Origin: Stenogyne calaminthoides
Taxonomy: Eukaryota; Streptophyta; Magnoliopsida; Lamiales; Lamiaceae
Direction of reading: 5' to 3'
DNA length: 64,000 nt
Assembly: GCA_037126765.1 (NCBI GenBank)
Contig: JBBCBC010000012.1
Coordinates: 5,022,001-5,086,000 of the forward strand
Shown here: one piece after another, positions 36,407-46,680 of the stretch
How positions within the stretch are numbered: position 1 is the first letter of the stretch
Layout of the letters: every line of letters starts with the position of its first letter
Program-made: the position numbers and the translations under genes
Notes under the pieces: generated by a model
Databases searched by the model: none
Told to the model about the DNA's origin: nothing
What the model saw: the letters and a program-made list of their open reading frames with translations, nothing else

Positions 36407-38351
36407 TGTTGGTCGGTGCAAACAGTCTTACACGTGTATGGGGAATACACGTGTTAGGTGTTTTTAAAAACTTTTTCTTCGAGGTCGGCTTGGGTCGGAT
36501 AATCCACGAAGATTAGGTTACGAGAAGCCTATGATCGCTTCCGAGTCAAAGTCTCTTGAGACGGTGATCTGAGCGACACTTTCCGAAACCTCGGATAATC
36601 CCAACCGAGTCCCGAGAGTCGAGAGATCCCGAGTTGCTTGGATCAAATAACTAACTTCTTGAACCCTCGGAAGAGTACGTTGATTTGGTAACTATCTGTT
36701 CTAGCTAGCTCCGGTTATGCGAATGGTTTGACCCTTAGTTTATACTGGGTTTTAAGCTTTGGAAAAAACCTTCCCTTTATGAAATAGTGATTAAGTGTGA
36801 TTCACTTATGCAACTTGAATGATTGATTCCAACCCCGAATATCGATGAAAAGTATGCTTTCAAAATCAAGTCAATGCAATAGATAAAGCACGGATAAGGA
36901 AAGCAATAAAGAACCAAAGAATTATAGTGGTTCGGAGACTCAAGCTCCTCGTCCACTCTCTCCAGCTCTTCGGGAGAAATTCACTATCAACAATGAGCTT
37001 TACGACTACCTCGTAGTTTACTTACTCAACTTCGTACTGAGTTTTACGACTACTCCACGTAGTTTACTTACTCAACCCGACCACGAGCTTTCGACTACCT
37101 CAATAGTTTACTTACTCAATCACACACAAGCTTCCGGACTACCCATGTAGCTTACTAAAACTTCTCCTCTAGAGTTTTTAGAATATACTCGGCGTAGTTT
37201 ACTAACTCTTTACAACACTTCTCACCAACAAACACACTCCAACTACCTTCACGGGGTTTGGGGTTTCTAGGTTAGTTACCAACTAGGATGAGATATCCTT
37301 TACAATGAAGCACAATGCAAAGGGTTAGGATATCTCGACTAAACTTTTGGATAATTCTTATCAAGCTAGGCTTAGTATAGTGAGCTCTCTTCAATATTGA
37401 AGCACTTGGGAAATTCTAAGTTTTTTCGAGTGCTTTTAACTTTACAAGAATAGGCTTGAGCTCTTAAGTTAATATAAATTTCCCGTAACCTTACAATGTA
37501 GAGGGTCACCAAAAGATTTATAGGCATACACCAAGGTCACTCTTGAAAACTATCCATTGGAGAGACTTCGTGAGTTCCCTCTTGTGGTGTGTGAAACGAC
37601 TATATTTAGGGTTTGAAACTCCCTAACACTTTCTAGGCAATAACCTTCCATGTAGCCGGTCTTCACTTTTTTGCGATGCGAACTTTTGTACATCGACATC
37701 TTTTTCGAGACACATCCTTTGTCGATGTCGGTATGGTCTGATGTTTTTCTTTCTCTTTTTTTTTTGACTTTTGTCTCCGTTAAAGGTAGACACCTTCAGC
37801 GGCTCTTTTTGGTTACAAACTCGAAAGTTTGATATAACCTTAACAACACTTCGACTTAGTTCCTTTTATTCGCATTTGAATGTCTTGGCGGATATCTAAC
37901 TTTCTAAGAATCGCGATCTTCTCGATGTTGCATTCTTGAGATAGATATATTGATTACCTCGGAACATTCCGGTTCATCTTGAGCATTGATTACCTCAACG
38001 ATTCATCATTAATTCTTTTTATGCCTTGATATTCTTGATCTTTAGTTTCTCGATCTTGATCTTTGTGTCTTACGAGTCTTGGGGTCTTGAGTCTTGAGTC
38101 TTACGAATCTTTGTAGTTTATCTTGTTGATGTCTTTGAGTCTTCTCGAAGTCTTGATTACTCATATCCCTCTTGAGTCTTGATAACTATCTGAACTATAT
38201 CTGGCGACTATACATTCTGCGGATATAACATCCCTAATATTCTAAAAACTAAATCGACTCAACTATCAAGATCATTCTGAACATGTCATACTCAGGGGTT
38301 TTTGGGATCTAATCAAAATCATAAATCTTTATTAAAATTCATCTCCCAACA
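36407..38351 (-). repeat. 5' LTR of the Sirevirus-like element
   Basis: This pairs with 24003-25939. It holds the same tandem GACTAC...GTAGTTTACTTACTC repeats (about 37000-37210) and GTCTT-rich run (about 38060-38180). The minus-strand TATA box (GCCTATAAAT) lies at about 37515-37524. Confidence 0.9.
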
Positions 38352-39745
38352 GTTAGTAACTATTACTTTGACTTATTATGGGAAGAGAATCAATGAGATT
38401 CAATACCCTATATCTTGGGCAATATTATTGGTCACATGCGATTGCTAAAATTTAATCTGGAGAATCGTGTGCAAGTAAACATTCGATTTTCCCCCTTGGG
38501 AGGTTCATAAGTTTTATCATACCAAATCTTGCAAGTGGAACTAGTTTCCGGTATGGAAAATAATGTTGAACCGTTCCTTTACCAAGGATAAAAGATATTA
38601 ATTAATGGAAAGCTATTTCAGTGGCTTGAATTAAGTAATGGGCTACATAATCTTAAACACGAGAAATAATAACCGAGAGCCATATTAACTGTAATATGGG
38701 TTAAGATGGATAGTGCAATATTAATTATGTAGTGTGATTAATTAATATTTATGGGCTTGAATAATATTGTGGCTCAATATTGATAATTCAAGGTCCATTG
38801 GAAGGTCCAATCTTAATTTTCCTAAAGGGCCCCCAAGTAGCCCAAGTTAAAGTCCAATAACTAAAAAAGGTGTTTAAAAATAAAATAAAATTGTTGCCTA
38901 TTTTTCCTTGTTTTTTTCGAAAATTATGGATAAAAGGGGAGAAAGATTTTCTTTGAATTTTGTTATGGAATGAAGATATGTATTCTTGGAATACAAGATT
39001 ATCTCATTAAATTCAAGAAATCTCCCACTTGGTTATTCATAGTGAAATTTTCGAATTTTTTGAAATAAAAGGGAAAGAAAGATTTTCTTGATTTTCTTGA
39101 AAAGATATTATGGAAGATATGTATTTCTTGAAATACAAGTATATCTCATAAATTCAAGAAGATCCAAATCTTGGATTCTTGTCTCTTGATTTTCGAAAAA
39201 TATGCTATAACAAGATGAGGTGGGATTTTTGTGGAATATTTTAATTATGGAGAAAAGAATATAGGAGATATATTCAAGATTTCTTGGAGATCAAGAAAAG
39301 ATTTTCCCACATTGGTTTTTCCCTAAAAAATTGTCCATCACCCCATCTATAAATAGGGGATGATTCTTTCATTCCCAAGTACAATTCCATGTGCTGAAAA
39401 AATTAGTAAATCCACAAAGGTGGTGCAACAAATTTTATTTTTCCTTTTGTTAATTGTTCGAGAGCTTCCTTTCACCGGATTGTCGAACAAGGACTAGGGA
39501 ATACTTGGGAAGGTCTTTTGGTGTGTTTTCATCGACAAGTCCATTGTCATTCCAAGAGGTAAGTTCATGTAAACTCGTAGTAATTCCGCATGCGTAGGAT
39601 TTACGTGAACTGTTTATATGCATGATTTGTTGTTGAATTATTATTTGAATTAATATGGGTTAATTCATGCTAGTAATAATTGTTAGAATTAAATTTGTAT
39701 TTAAATATTCAACCCGAATAGATCCGGGCAAATAATTCCCCAACA

Positions 39746-40414
39746 GCGAATACCTCAGTGATGAGTTTTTGAACTACCTATCAGACGAGGGCATTGTTTC
39801 CCAGTTCTGCACCCGGAACCCCTCAACAAAACGGGGTTCCAGAACGAAGAAATAGAAGACTCTTAGAAATGGTCAGATCCATGATGAGTTATTCAGATCT
39901 ACCTAAGTCGTTTTGGGGTCATGCCTTGGAAATAGCGGCTTACGTTCTAAATTTGGTGCCATCCAAATCAGTTCCCAAAACCCCTAAAGAGTTGTGGATC
40001 GGGCGCAAGCCTAGTCTGAGACATCTCAGGATTTGGGGGTGTCCGGCATACGTGCTAGACAAGGAAGCCGGTAAGTTGGATGCACGTTCGGAACTAAGAT
40101 TGTTTATAGGATATCCCATGGGAACGAAAGGGTACTTGTTCTATGGTCCCGAAGATCAAAAGGTGGTAATAAGTACGCACTTTAGATTTTTGGAAGAAGA
40201 CTTTTTGAACAATCGAAAGCCCAAAAGTGAGATTACCTTAAATGAAATAAGAGGGCAAACTCCTATACCAACTGTACAAGTTGATATACCAATCATCACA
40301 CCGACACAACCGGAACCTCGTCGTAGTGGGAGGGTTGTCCGACAACCTGAGAGATTCATGGGGATAGGAGAATCTTCGGATTCGGTCCACAGGGAAAGTG
40401 AATCAGACCCCTAG
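39746..40414 (+). pseudogene. A1 integrase, nearly intact C-terminal half
   Basis: After solo LTR C2 the A1 integrase resumes with EYLSDEFLNYLSDEGI. Past one frameshift near 39800, an open frame (39794-40414) reads GTPQQNGVPERRNRRLLEMV with the catalytic glutamate. FWGHALEIAAYVLN, the KELWIGRKPSLRHLRIWGCP segment and a hydrophilic linker ending ESESDP follow. The integrase joins retroelement cDNA to host DNA. The stop at 40412 is TAG followed directly by codons that continue the polyprotein, so it is probably a single C-to-T change. The N-terminal half lies at 22676-23556. This region is much cleaner than the same part of A2. Confidence 0.85.
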
Positions 40415-40426
40415 TCTTACAAGGAG

Positions 40427-41317
40427 GTGGTCCAAGATAAGGATTCAGAATCCTGGCAAACTGCGATGGAAGCCAAGATGGGCTCAATGGATCATAATCA
40501 GGTGTGGGAGCTAGTTGAACCACCCAGTGGGGTAAAACTCATTGGATGCAAGTGGGTCTACAAGAGAAAAAGAGGACCAGACGTGAAGGTAGAAACCTTT
40601 AAAGCTAGGCTTGTGGCAAAGGGATACACTCAGAAAGAGGGTATCGATTATGAAGAAACCTTTTCGCCTGTAGCCATGCTTAAGTCCATCTGTATTCTCT
40701 TGGCAATAGCTGTGCATCTAGATTTTGAGGTCTGGCAAATGGATGTCAAGATAGCTTTCCTTAACGGGAGTCTTGACGAGGAAATCTATATGCAACAGTC
40801 CGAAGGTTTCAGCGAAAAAGGCCAAGAACACCTTGTGTGCAAGCTCAAGAAGTCCATTTATGGACTGAAGCAGGCATCTTGGGCTTGGAACCAATGTTTT
40901 GATCATGTAATCAAATCTTATGGGTTTGATCAAAACGATTTCGAGAGTTGTGTTTATAAGAAGTGTGACGTAACTGCCTTGGTATTCCTAGTACTATACG
41001 TAGACGATATTCTACTCATCGGACACGATGTAAAGGTTTTGTCAGACGTAATGGTATGGCTGTCAAAACAGTTTGATATGAAGGACTTAGAGGAAGCCGA
41101 TCATATTCTTGGGATCAAGATCACTCAAGATCGGAAGAAAAGAATGATCGGCTTATCGCAAGCTTCATACATAGATACCGTTTTGAAGCGTTTCAACATG
41201 CAAGATTCCAAGAAGGATTTTGTACCTTTCAGGCACGGAATCTATCTATCGAAAGACATGTGCCCTAAGACACAGAGGGAGATAGATGACATGAGAGAAA
41301 ATTCCTTATCGTCGTGA
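40427..41317 (+). pseudogene. A1 reverse transcriptase (RVT_2), 296 open codons
   Basis: A long open frame covers most of the Copia reverse transcriptase. Visible motifs are WVYKRKRG (residues 43-50), RLVAKGYTQKEGIDYEETFS (61-80), the first catalytic aspartate in QMDVKIAFLNG (104-114), SIYGLKQA (143-150) and the YVDDILLIG catalytic box (191-199). It is in frame with the integrase ORF across the TAG at 40412. After GIYLSKDMCPKTQREIDDMR the frame is lost and it ends at ENSLSS. Reverse transcriptase copies the element RNA into DNA. All catalytic residues appear present, but the lack of a complete polyprotein and the frameshift into RNase H make the copy non-autonomous. Confidence 0.9.
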
Positions 41318-42076
41318 TGGGAAGTCTCATGTATCAATGTTGTGTATTTGAGACCGAATATCTGCTATCTGTAGGCATGGTAGCGAATATCAAAAGTAAT
41401 CCCTTTAAATCAACATTGAATTTCTTTGTTAAGAACATTTTGAAGTATCACGAAAAAAACTTCGAGATAGAATCTTTGGTTTATCGATCGGATAGTTTAT
41501 TTCCAGTGGTATACGGACTTGGATTTCCAATCAGACTTAGATTCCAGACTATCTGCCTCAGTTAGTGTGTTTTCATTTGGGAAGTGTAGCCATGAAATGG
41601 ACAAGTGTGAAGCAGAAATGCATCATTGACTCAACCATGGAAACCGGGTAAGTAGCTGCTTGTGAAGAAGTGAAGGAACCAGTTTGGCTTTAGATCTTCT
41701 TAGTGGACTTGGATGGAGTTCCAAATTTGTCTAGCAAAATTTGCTAGGGCAGTTGCAAATCCAAGGGAACCAAGAGTCCACGAGTCAAACAAACACACTG
41801 AAGGAAAGAAATCTTGACGAGAAATCGTTAAGAGATGAGATGTAGAGGTGACTAAGATCGCATTGGAGGATAACCTAGTTAATCCTTTCACAAAGTGTCT
41901 GCCTCGAAACATTCAAAGAGACATGTGGGAGGAATGGTTGTCAAGTCGTGTGAATCTGCTTTGAGTATAAGTGGGAGAGATATTATTAGGTTAGTGTAGG
42001 TGGCATTAGATGTCGTGTGGAACTACACGAGGCGTGTTGTGGTATACTTAAAAGACTTTGAGTATAAGTGGGAGAT
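41318..42076 (+). pseudogene. A1 RNase H remnant and polypurine tracts
   Basis: RNase H follows with frameshifts and stops. The PDICY-type segment is altered near 41350-41380, and the C-terminal NPFTKCLPRNI-like stretch lies near 41880-41915. Two polypurine tracts with the same context (TTTGAGTATAAGTGGGAGA) occur at about 41961-41979 and 42058-42076. The second abuts the 3' LTR and is the functional position. Confidence 0.8.
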
Positions 42077-44855
42077 TGTTGGGGTTATCGTGAAAGTATG
42101 CTTTTTTTTTTAATATAACCTATGTATTAAATACTTATTCTTTGAAATAAATTATTTATCAATTGTTGCTTTAAATATGATTGAATGTTATATATATTTA
42201 TTGCAAACCATTCATATACGCGTTACATTGTAGTTAACGTGGTGATACCAGATCCATGAAGATCACGTTAACGATTGCCTTGTAAGCAGTGTGTGTTTCA
42301 CAACTTAGATAGATCCTAACAATCTATTGGTAGAAGTTGATGTGTAAGGCTCGGATTGACTTGTCTTGACCAAGATTACACTAGTGCATTCGATCTTGTT
42401 GAAGTGGACTGCTGAGAGGATAAACTCATTCATTTGACTTAAGGGATGAAGAGTTAGACCTCGGTGGTTGTTGATTTCTTAATCTCACGTCACTTAATAA
42501 GGGCTGTGTGTGATTAGTAGTTATTGCTTTGACTTATAAATGGGAAGAGAATCATTGCGACCCGATACCCTATATCTTGAGGCGATAATATTAATTGCCT
42601 GACGGTTGCTAAATCAATCTGAGAACTATTGCTTGCAATGTCTTGCTTGATTGGTCCCTTGGTGGGCGGAACCTTTATCATACCAAATATTGCAGTGGAA
42701 TTAATTTTCCTAGATGGATAATAAAGTTGGGTTGTCGCTTACTTTCGAAGGATAAAGATATTAATTAATATAAAGCTTTTCAGTGGCTTAATTAATTAAT
42801 GGACTAAATAATCTTAAACACGGGAAATAATAACCGGGAGCCATATTACTGTAATATGGATTAAGTTGGATAGTGCAATATTAATTATATCGTGGTATTA
42901 ATTAATATTAATGGGCTAAATTATATTGTGGCTCAATATTGGAATTCAGAAGCCCATTGGAAGGTCCATCTTAATTCTCCTAAAGGCCCCTCAAGTAGCC
43001 CAATTATAGTCCAGTAGATAAAATGTGCTTAAAATAAAATATATTATTGTTGCATAATATTTTCCTTATTTTTGAAAATATTAAAGAATAGTGGGAGAAG
43101 GATTTTCTTGAAAAGATTTTATGGAAAGGAGATAAAGTATTCTTGGAATACAAGATTATCTCATAAATTCAAGAAATCTCCCACTTGGCCTCTTTAATAG
43201 AAATTTTCAAAAATTTATAGAGTAATAATAGGAAGAAATATTTTCTTGATTTTCTTGGAAAGATTTTATAAGATATGTATTCTTGGAATACAAGAATATC
43301 TCATAAATTCAAGAAAGATCAAATCTTGAGGATCTCCTATTATTTTTCGAAAATCAAGGCTAAATAAGGGTGTGAGATTTTTGTGGAAAAATACACATGG
43401 AAAGAAGAATATATGGGATATATTCAAGATTTCTTGGAGATCAAGAAAAGATCTTTCCTAACCCCAATTAAGCTTGAAATTTTCGTTCCACCCTGTTGTT
43501 CCCGAAAAACCCGATTTAAAACTCGTAAAATCTCAATGGGAGGTGACTTAATTTTTTTTTAATGTGTTATCTTGATTTGCTAAAAGTGTGTATGACGAGT
43601 TAATATGAAAAGCAAATAAGAACACACGTATTTTTTATAGTGGTTCTGACTAACTTGTCCTACATCCACTCTTCTCTTCATGGGGCACCAACTTAACCAA
43701 CCGACTTAGTTTAACGTGTTAGTCCAACACACAACAAATGTATAATTGATTTCTCACTCAAAGCGGGACTTATCTCCCTCTGGGGATAAACACCCTCCTT
43801 TTCGGGATTTGGCTTAGATGTTTACCTAGTTCTCACTCACCTACAAACTTAACCTATCAAACTGATTTGGGTAAGGTTTGTTTGGTGAGTGAAACGATAC
43901 ATCTAAGCAAATCGAAAAGAATAAGCGATCCCTGTAGGAGATAAGACAAAGTTAACTAAAATGCATACAATATTCTTCATCATTTCACTTGTTTAACTAA
44001 CACTGTTTTTCTCGTATAATTTTTATTGTTAGTTAGTTTTGGCATCATTATCAAACCTTACCCAAATCAGTTTGATAGGTTAAGTTTGTAGGTGAGTGAG
44101 AACTCGGTAAACATCTAAGCAATCCCGAAAGGGAGGGTAGGCGATCCCTTAGAGGGAGATAAGTCCCGTTTGAGTGAGAACTCGTTAAACATATGTTGGA
44201 TGTTAGACTAACACGTTAAACTAAGTCCAGTTGGTTAAGTTGGTGCCCCATGAAGGGAAGAGTGGATGTAGGACAAGTTAGTCCCAACCACTATAAAAAT
44301 ATGTGTGTTCTTTTTTGCTTTCATATTAACTGTCATACACACTTTAGCAAATCTGCATAACACATTCAAAAAAAAAATAAGTCACCTCCCATTGAGATTT
44401 TACGAGTTTTAAATCGGGTTTTTCGGGACCAACACCCCCTCTATATAAATAAGGGGGATGAATTTTGTCATTCCCTAGTGTTCCATGAGTTGGAAATATT
44501 AGAAATCCACAAAGGTTGTGCAACAATATTTTATTTTCCTTTGTTTTACAAATCGTTCATCGGAGAACCTTCCACCGGGGTTATTGGACGAGGACAATAC
44601 TTGAGAAGGACTTTTGGTGGGTATCCAGATACTTGATCATGTCTGTCTCAGATCGTCTCTCCAACGGGTATGTTTACGTAAACTCCTAGAAATTCCGCAT
44701 GCTAGGATCTTTTACGTGAAATATTATTTGCATGTTGTTGTTGGATTAATTATTATTTGAATTCACTTAGGTAAATTCATGCTAGTAATAATTGTTAATT
44801 TAAATTTGTGTTTATGAGGTCATCCCGATAGATCCTGGCATATGTTATCCCAATA
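42077..44855 (+). repeat. 3' LTR of A1, interrupted by a palindromic insert
   Basis: This LTR starts TGTTGGGGTTATCGTGAAAG and ends TTATCCCAATA, where the last CA is changed to TA. The GAGAC target duplication follows. Removing 43494-44434 and the duplicated flank leaves about 1.83 kb, matching the 5' LTR without its MITE. Confidence 0.9.
43494..44434. mobile_element. Long-inverted-repeat (foldback) element with retrovirus-like ends
   Basis: This 941 bp insert has arms of about 380-390 bp that are nearly identical inverted copies (43494-43884 against 44434-44053), separated by about 170 bp. The ends are TGTTG(G)TCCCGAAAAACCC and its inverse, ...GGGACCAACA. Flanks are CACCC and CCCCC, a likely 5 bp target duplication. 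Arms contain a segment resembling LTR sequence (TATAGTGGTT...TACATCCACTCTTC). It lies immediately upstream of the LTR TATA box (CTCTATATAAAT). It carries no ORF of note. Alternatives are two head-to-head LTR fragments integrated together, or a plant foldback transposon. Confidence 0.8.
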
Positions 44856-44860
44856 GAGAC

Positions 44861-45940
44861 CGCCCACTGTCCCAAGTACCTTGGCTTCGTTGCCAAGGGT
44901 TTCTCCCTCCATAACGAGCTTATCTACTCACTCAAGATAAGCCCTGTCGGTTTCTCCATTGCCTAACATTTTTCAGGCGTTGCTTGGTCGTGGGGCGAGG
45001 TGCCATGGTGGTGAAATGGTTCAAGAACAACTGCCCTAGTTGTTGAAACGACTCAATTGACATCGGTGCCAATGAGTTGAACCGTTTGCGGGCTTGGTCG
45101 CCCAAGTTGAGTGGAAACAACCGACACATGGTCCATCCGTGGCTCCCATCGAGGTCATGTAGGTTGAGTATTTCTTCACATGCACTCTAGGCCTATTTCA
45201 CCGTTATAACGGTCGATTGAGGTGGTGTTAATCTTAATCTGCACTGGGGCGAGCATCACCGTAGACCCCAGTGATGAGGTTAGAAGGGTGGGTTGTGCTT
45301 GTAGACCATTTTGGTTCTCGGCCCGCTTTTGCAGAGCCTTGACTGTTTGGAGTATAGCAGCCAAATGATCATTATCGGGCTGCTGAGGTCGAAAAGTGGC
45401 CTGTGGGCCTAAACGGCCATGCTTAGACGACCTCGGTCCCTCCGCAGCCGGATTTTGTTGGCAATTTTCTCCTTGGATGGAAAATGAAATTTTCCTTTCC
45501 CGACGAATCGACATCGAGTTGCCTTTCGATTCGCACGGGGCGAGATACCCTGCGGCCATCTCATTTTTCCAGGCGATTCCAAACGAAATCTCCTGGCTGG
45601 AACTTCGAGCCCTCACTATCAAAGCTAGTGTTATGAGAGATTGCATGTCTCTCGTACTCCCTGTGAGGGTGTCGTACTGCCTCGAATGATATGGAATGGC
45701 CTGCTGTACTAGACCTTTTGCCTATCACCTTCCCTTAATTTACGTTTGCCCTTAAACGTAGGGGCATTCTTAGGGTCCTTCTTATTTTGGCGAGCCTGGC
45801 TGGTTTCGGCCTAATTTCTTGCTGACGTTTCCAAAGAAACGCCATCGCCACTTTTAAATCTTCGGGAGTTCTAATATCCTTCAGATTCTTGAATCCCCAC
45901 CCCCCTTTCAAATGAAGAGTATCTCTCTTGTGCAATATTG
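44861..45940 (-). pseudogene. Ty3/gypsy gag remnant, 5' part
   Basis: This is the upstream half of the gag split by A1. On the minus strand it reads a basic N-terminal region (45935-45735), a stretch near 45646-45176 ending INTTSIDRYNGEI, and the Retrotrans_gag core (45129-44932) with MCRLFPLNLGDQARKRFNSL and FQQLGQLFLNHFTTM. This core is typical of Tat/Retand-like gypsy gag. Several stops and one or more frameshifts separate the pieces. The gene continues at 7553 downwards. Confidence 0.82.
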
Positions 45941-46229
45941 CACATTATACATCATAAATTAAGCAACTTAATCAAAAAACTCGCGGGTTGGGCAGAGCGG
46001 GCAGGGGCTGTGGGCTTCAAGTTGGACGGATTTCTGTGATGCTTATATATTTATAGAAGGATATCTTTATCAAATTTGTGTTGTAGCTTAATGATTTTAG
46101 GTCTATTTTTAATGTATTTGGTCGCGAGTTCGATTCTTATTGAACACATAATTTTTAAATTTTTTTTGTCAAGTTTTTGTGTGTTACTACATCTATGTAT
46201 TACTACGTGAAATAAAAATTACATTATTA
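45941..46229. other. AT-rich gap with a tRNA-like SINE fragment
   Basis: Around 46072-46140 the plus strand reads TGTAGCTTAATGATTTTAGG followed some 30 bases on by GAGTTCGATTCTTA, which resemble the A and B boxes of a tRNA-derived SINE. No tail or target duplication is convincing. The rest is AT-rich without genes. Confidence 0.4.
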
Positions 46230-46670
46230 CTCCCTCCGCCCCTTACCATTTTGCACACTTCACTCAATCCCCTTTGAAAAGTCAACAAAACACCAAAAAA
46301 TTACTTTTCCTTAATTTGTGTGCCCACATGTGGGTGCAAAATGGTGGGGGACGGAGGGAGTATTAAAAAAAATACATTATCATTCTCCATGTGTTACTGG
46401 ATGGATAAGTAAATGTTACTACATTGTTATACTGAAAAAATTTATCTCTTACGTAACACGTATTAAAACATATCGTAACACATGAATGTTCATATGGTAA
46501 CACATGGGTCATAGGTAACACATTGTTGTTTGTATGGTAACACATGAGTATTCACATAGTATTACGAAAGATATGTATACAATGTGCCATATTACTAAAA
46601 AAACATGTGTTACTACGTGAACAAAAAGGTGTTACCCTATGAAGAAAAACGTGTTACCAAATGAACAAAA
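46160..46670. repeat. Dispersed GTAACACATG / CATGTGTTAC repeats
   Basis: Outside the MITE this stretch contains many copies of a 7-10 base word, GTAACAC(ATG), and its inverse GTGTTAC, spaced 15-40 bases apart in both orientations (for example near 46180, 46396, 46455, 46480, 46497, 46518, 46540, 46608, 46630, 46650). It is not a strict tandem array. Some transposases bind short subterminal repeats of this sort, but I cannot define element ends. Confidence 0.55.
46230..46360. mobile_element. Stowaway-like MITE, 131 bp
   Basis: The ends CTCCCTCCGCCCCTTACCAT and its inverse (...GGTGGGGGACGGAGGGAG) are characteristic of Stowaway (Tc1/mariner) MITEs. They are flanked by TA on both sides (46228-46229, 46361-46362). 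It is non-coding. Confidence 0.92.
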
Positions 46671-46680
46671 ATCAGTACAA

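Larger units (their letters stand above)
24003..38351 (-). mobile_element. Sirevirus-like Copia retrotransposon with extra 3' coding region
   Basis: This 14.35 kb element has LTRs of about 1.94 kb (24003-25939, 36407-38351) and TG...CA ends. Its flanks GGTTA and GTTAG share GTTA. The primer site at the left edge of the right LTR (minus reading: ACCAAGTGGTATCGAG) and a polypurine tract with the Sirevirus-typical context GGCATCATCAAAAGGGGAAA at the other end fix the orientation. The internal order is gag, GAG-pre-integrase, integrase, reverse transcriptase, RNase H, then about 4.5 kb of further sequence where Sireviruses carry their env-like gene. Gag reading ERMWRVVSQGP and integrase with WLWHKRMNHLNFK are Sirevirus-like. 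Every gene is disrupted. Confidence 0.88.
23557..39745 (+). mobile_element. Solo LTR C2, split by a Sirevirus-like element
   Basis: The two parts, 23557-24002 and 38352-39745, together form one LTR of about 1.84 kb that aligns end to end with C1. It starts TGTTGGGATTATACTGGAAA and ends ATTCCCCAACA. Flanks are GCAAA (23552-23556) and GCGAA (39746-39750), a probable 5 bp target duplication. Rejoining the flanks restores the A1 integrase segment around GGEYLSDEF. There is no internal region of its own, so it is a solo LTR. The minus-strand element at 24003-38351 lies within it. Confidence 0.88.
7559..44855 (+). mobile_element. Copia retrotransposon A1 (Tork/Angela-like), outermost nested element
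   Basis: The element begins TGTTGGGG, ends CCCAATA, and is flanked by the exact 5 bp duplication GAGAC (7554-7558, 44856-44860). Its own sequence, with later insertions removed, is 5' LTR 7559-9565, leader and gag 9566-11625, the rest of gag to integrase 22676-23556, integrase to RNase H 39746-42076 and 3' LTR 42077-44855. The two LTRs share diagnostic sequence, such as CTCTATATAAATAAGGGG, that the LTRs of A2 lack, which independently supports the pairing. LTRs of about 1.83 kb and a 1.4 kb leader suit the Angela/BARE branch; this lineage call is tentative. Confidence 0.9.

Noticed and set aside
45396..45689. 97-codon plus-strand ORF
   Set aside because: It is antisense to the gypsy gag, whose minus-strand reading has family motifs.
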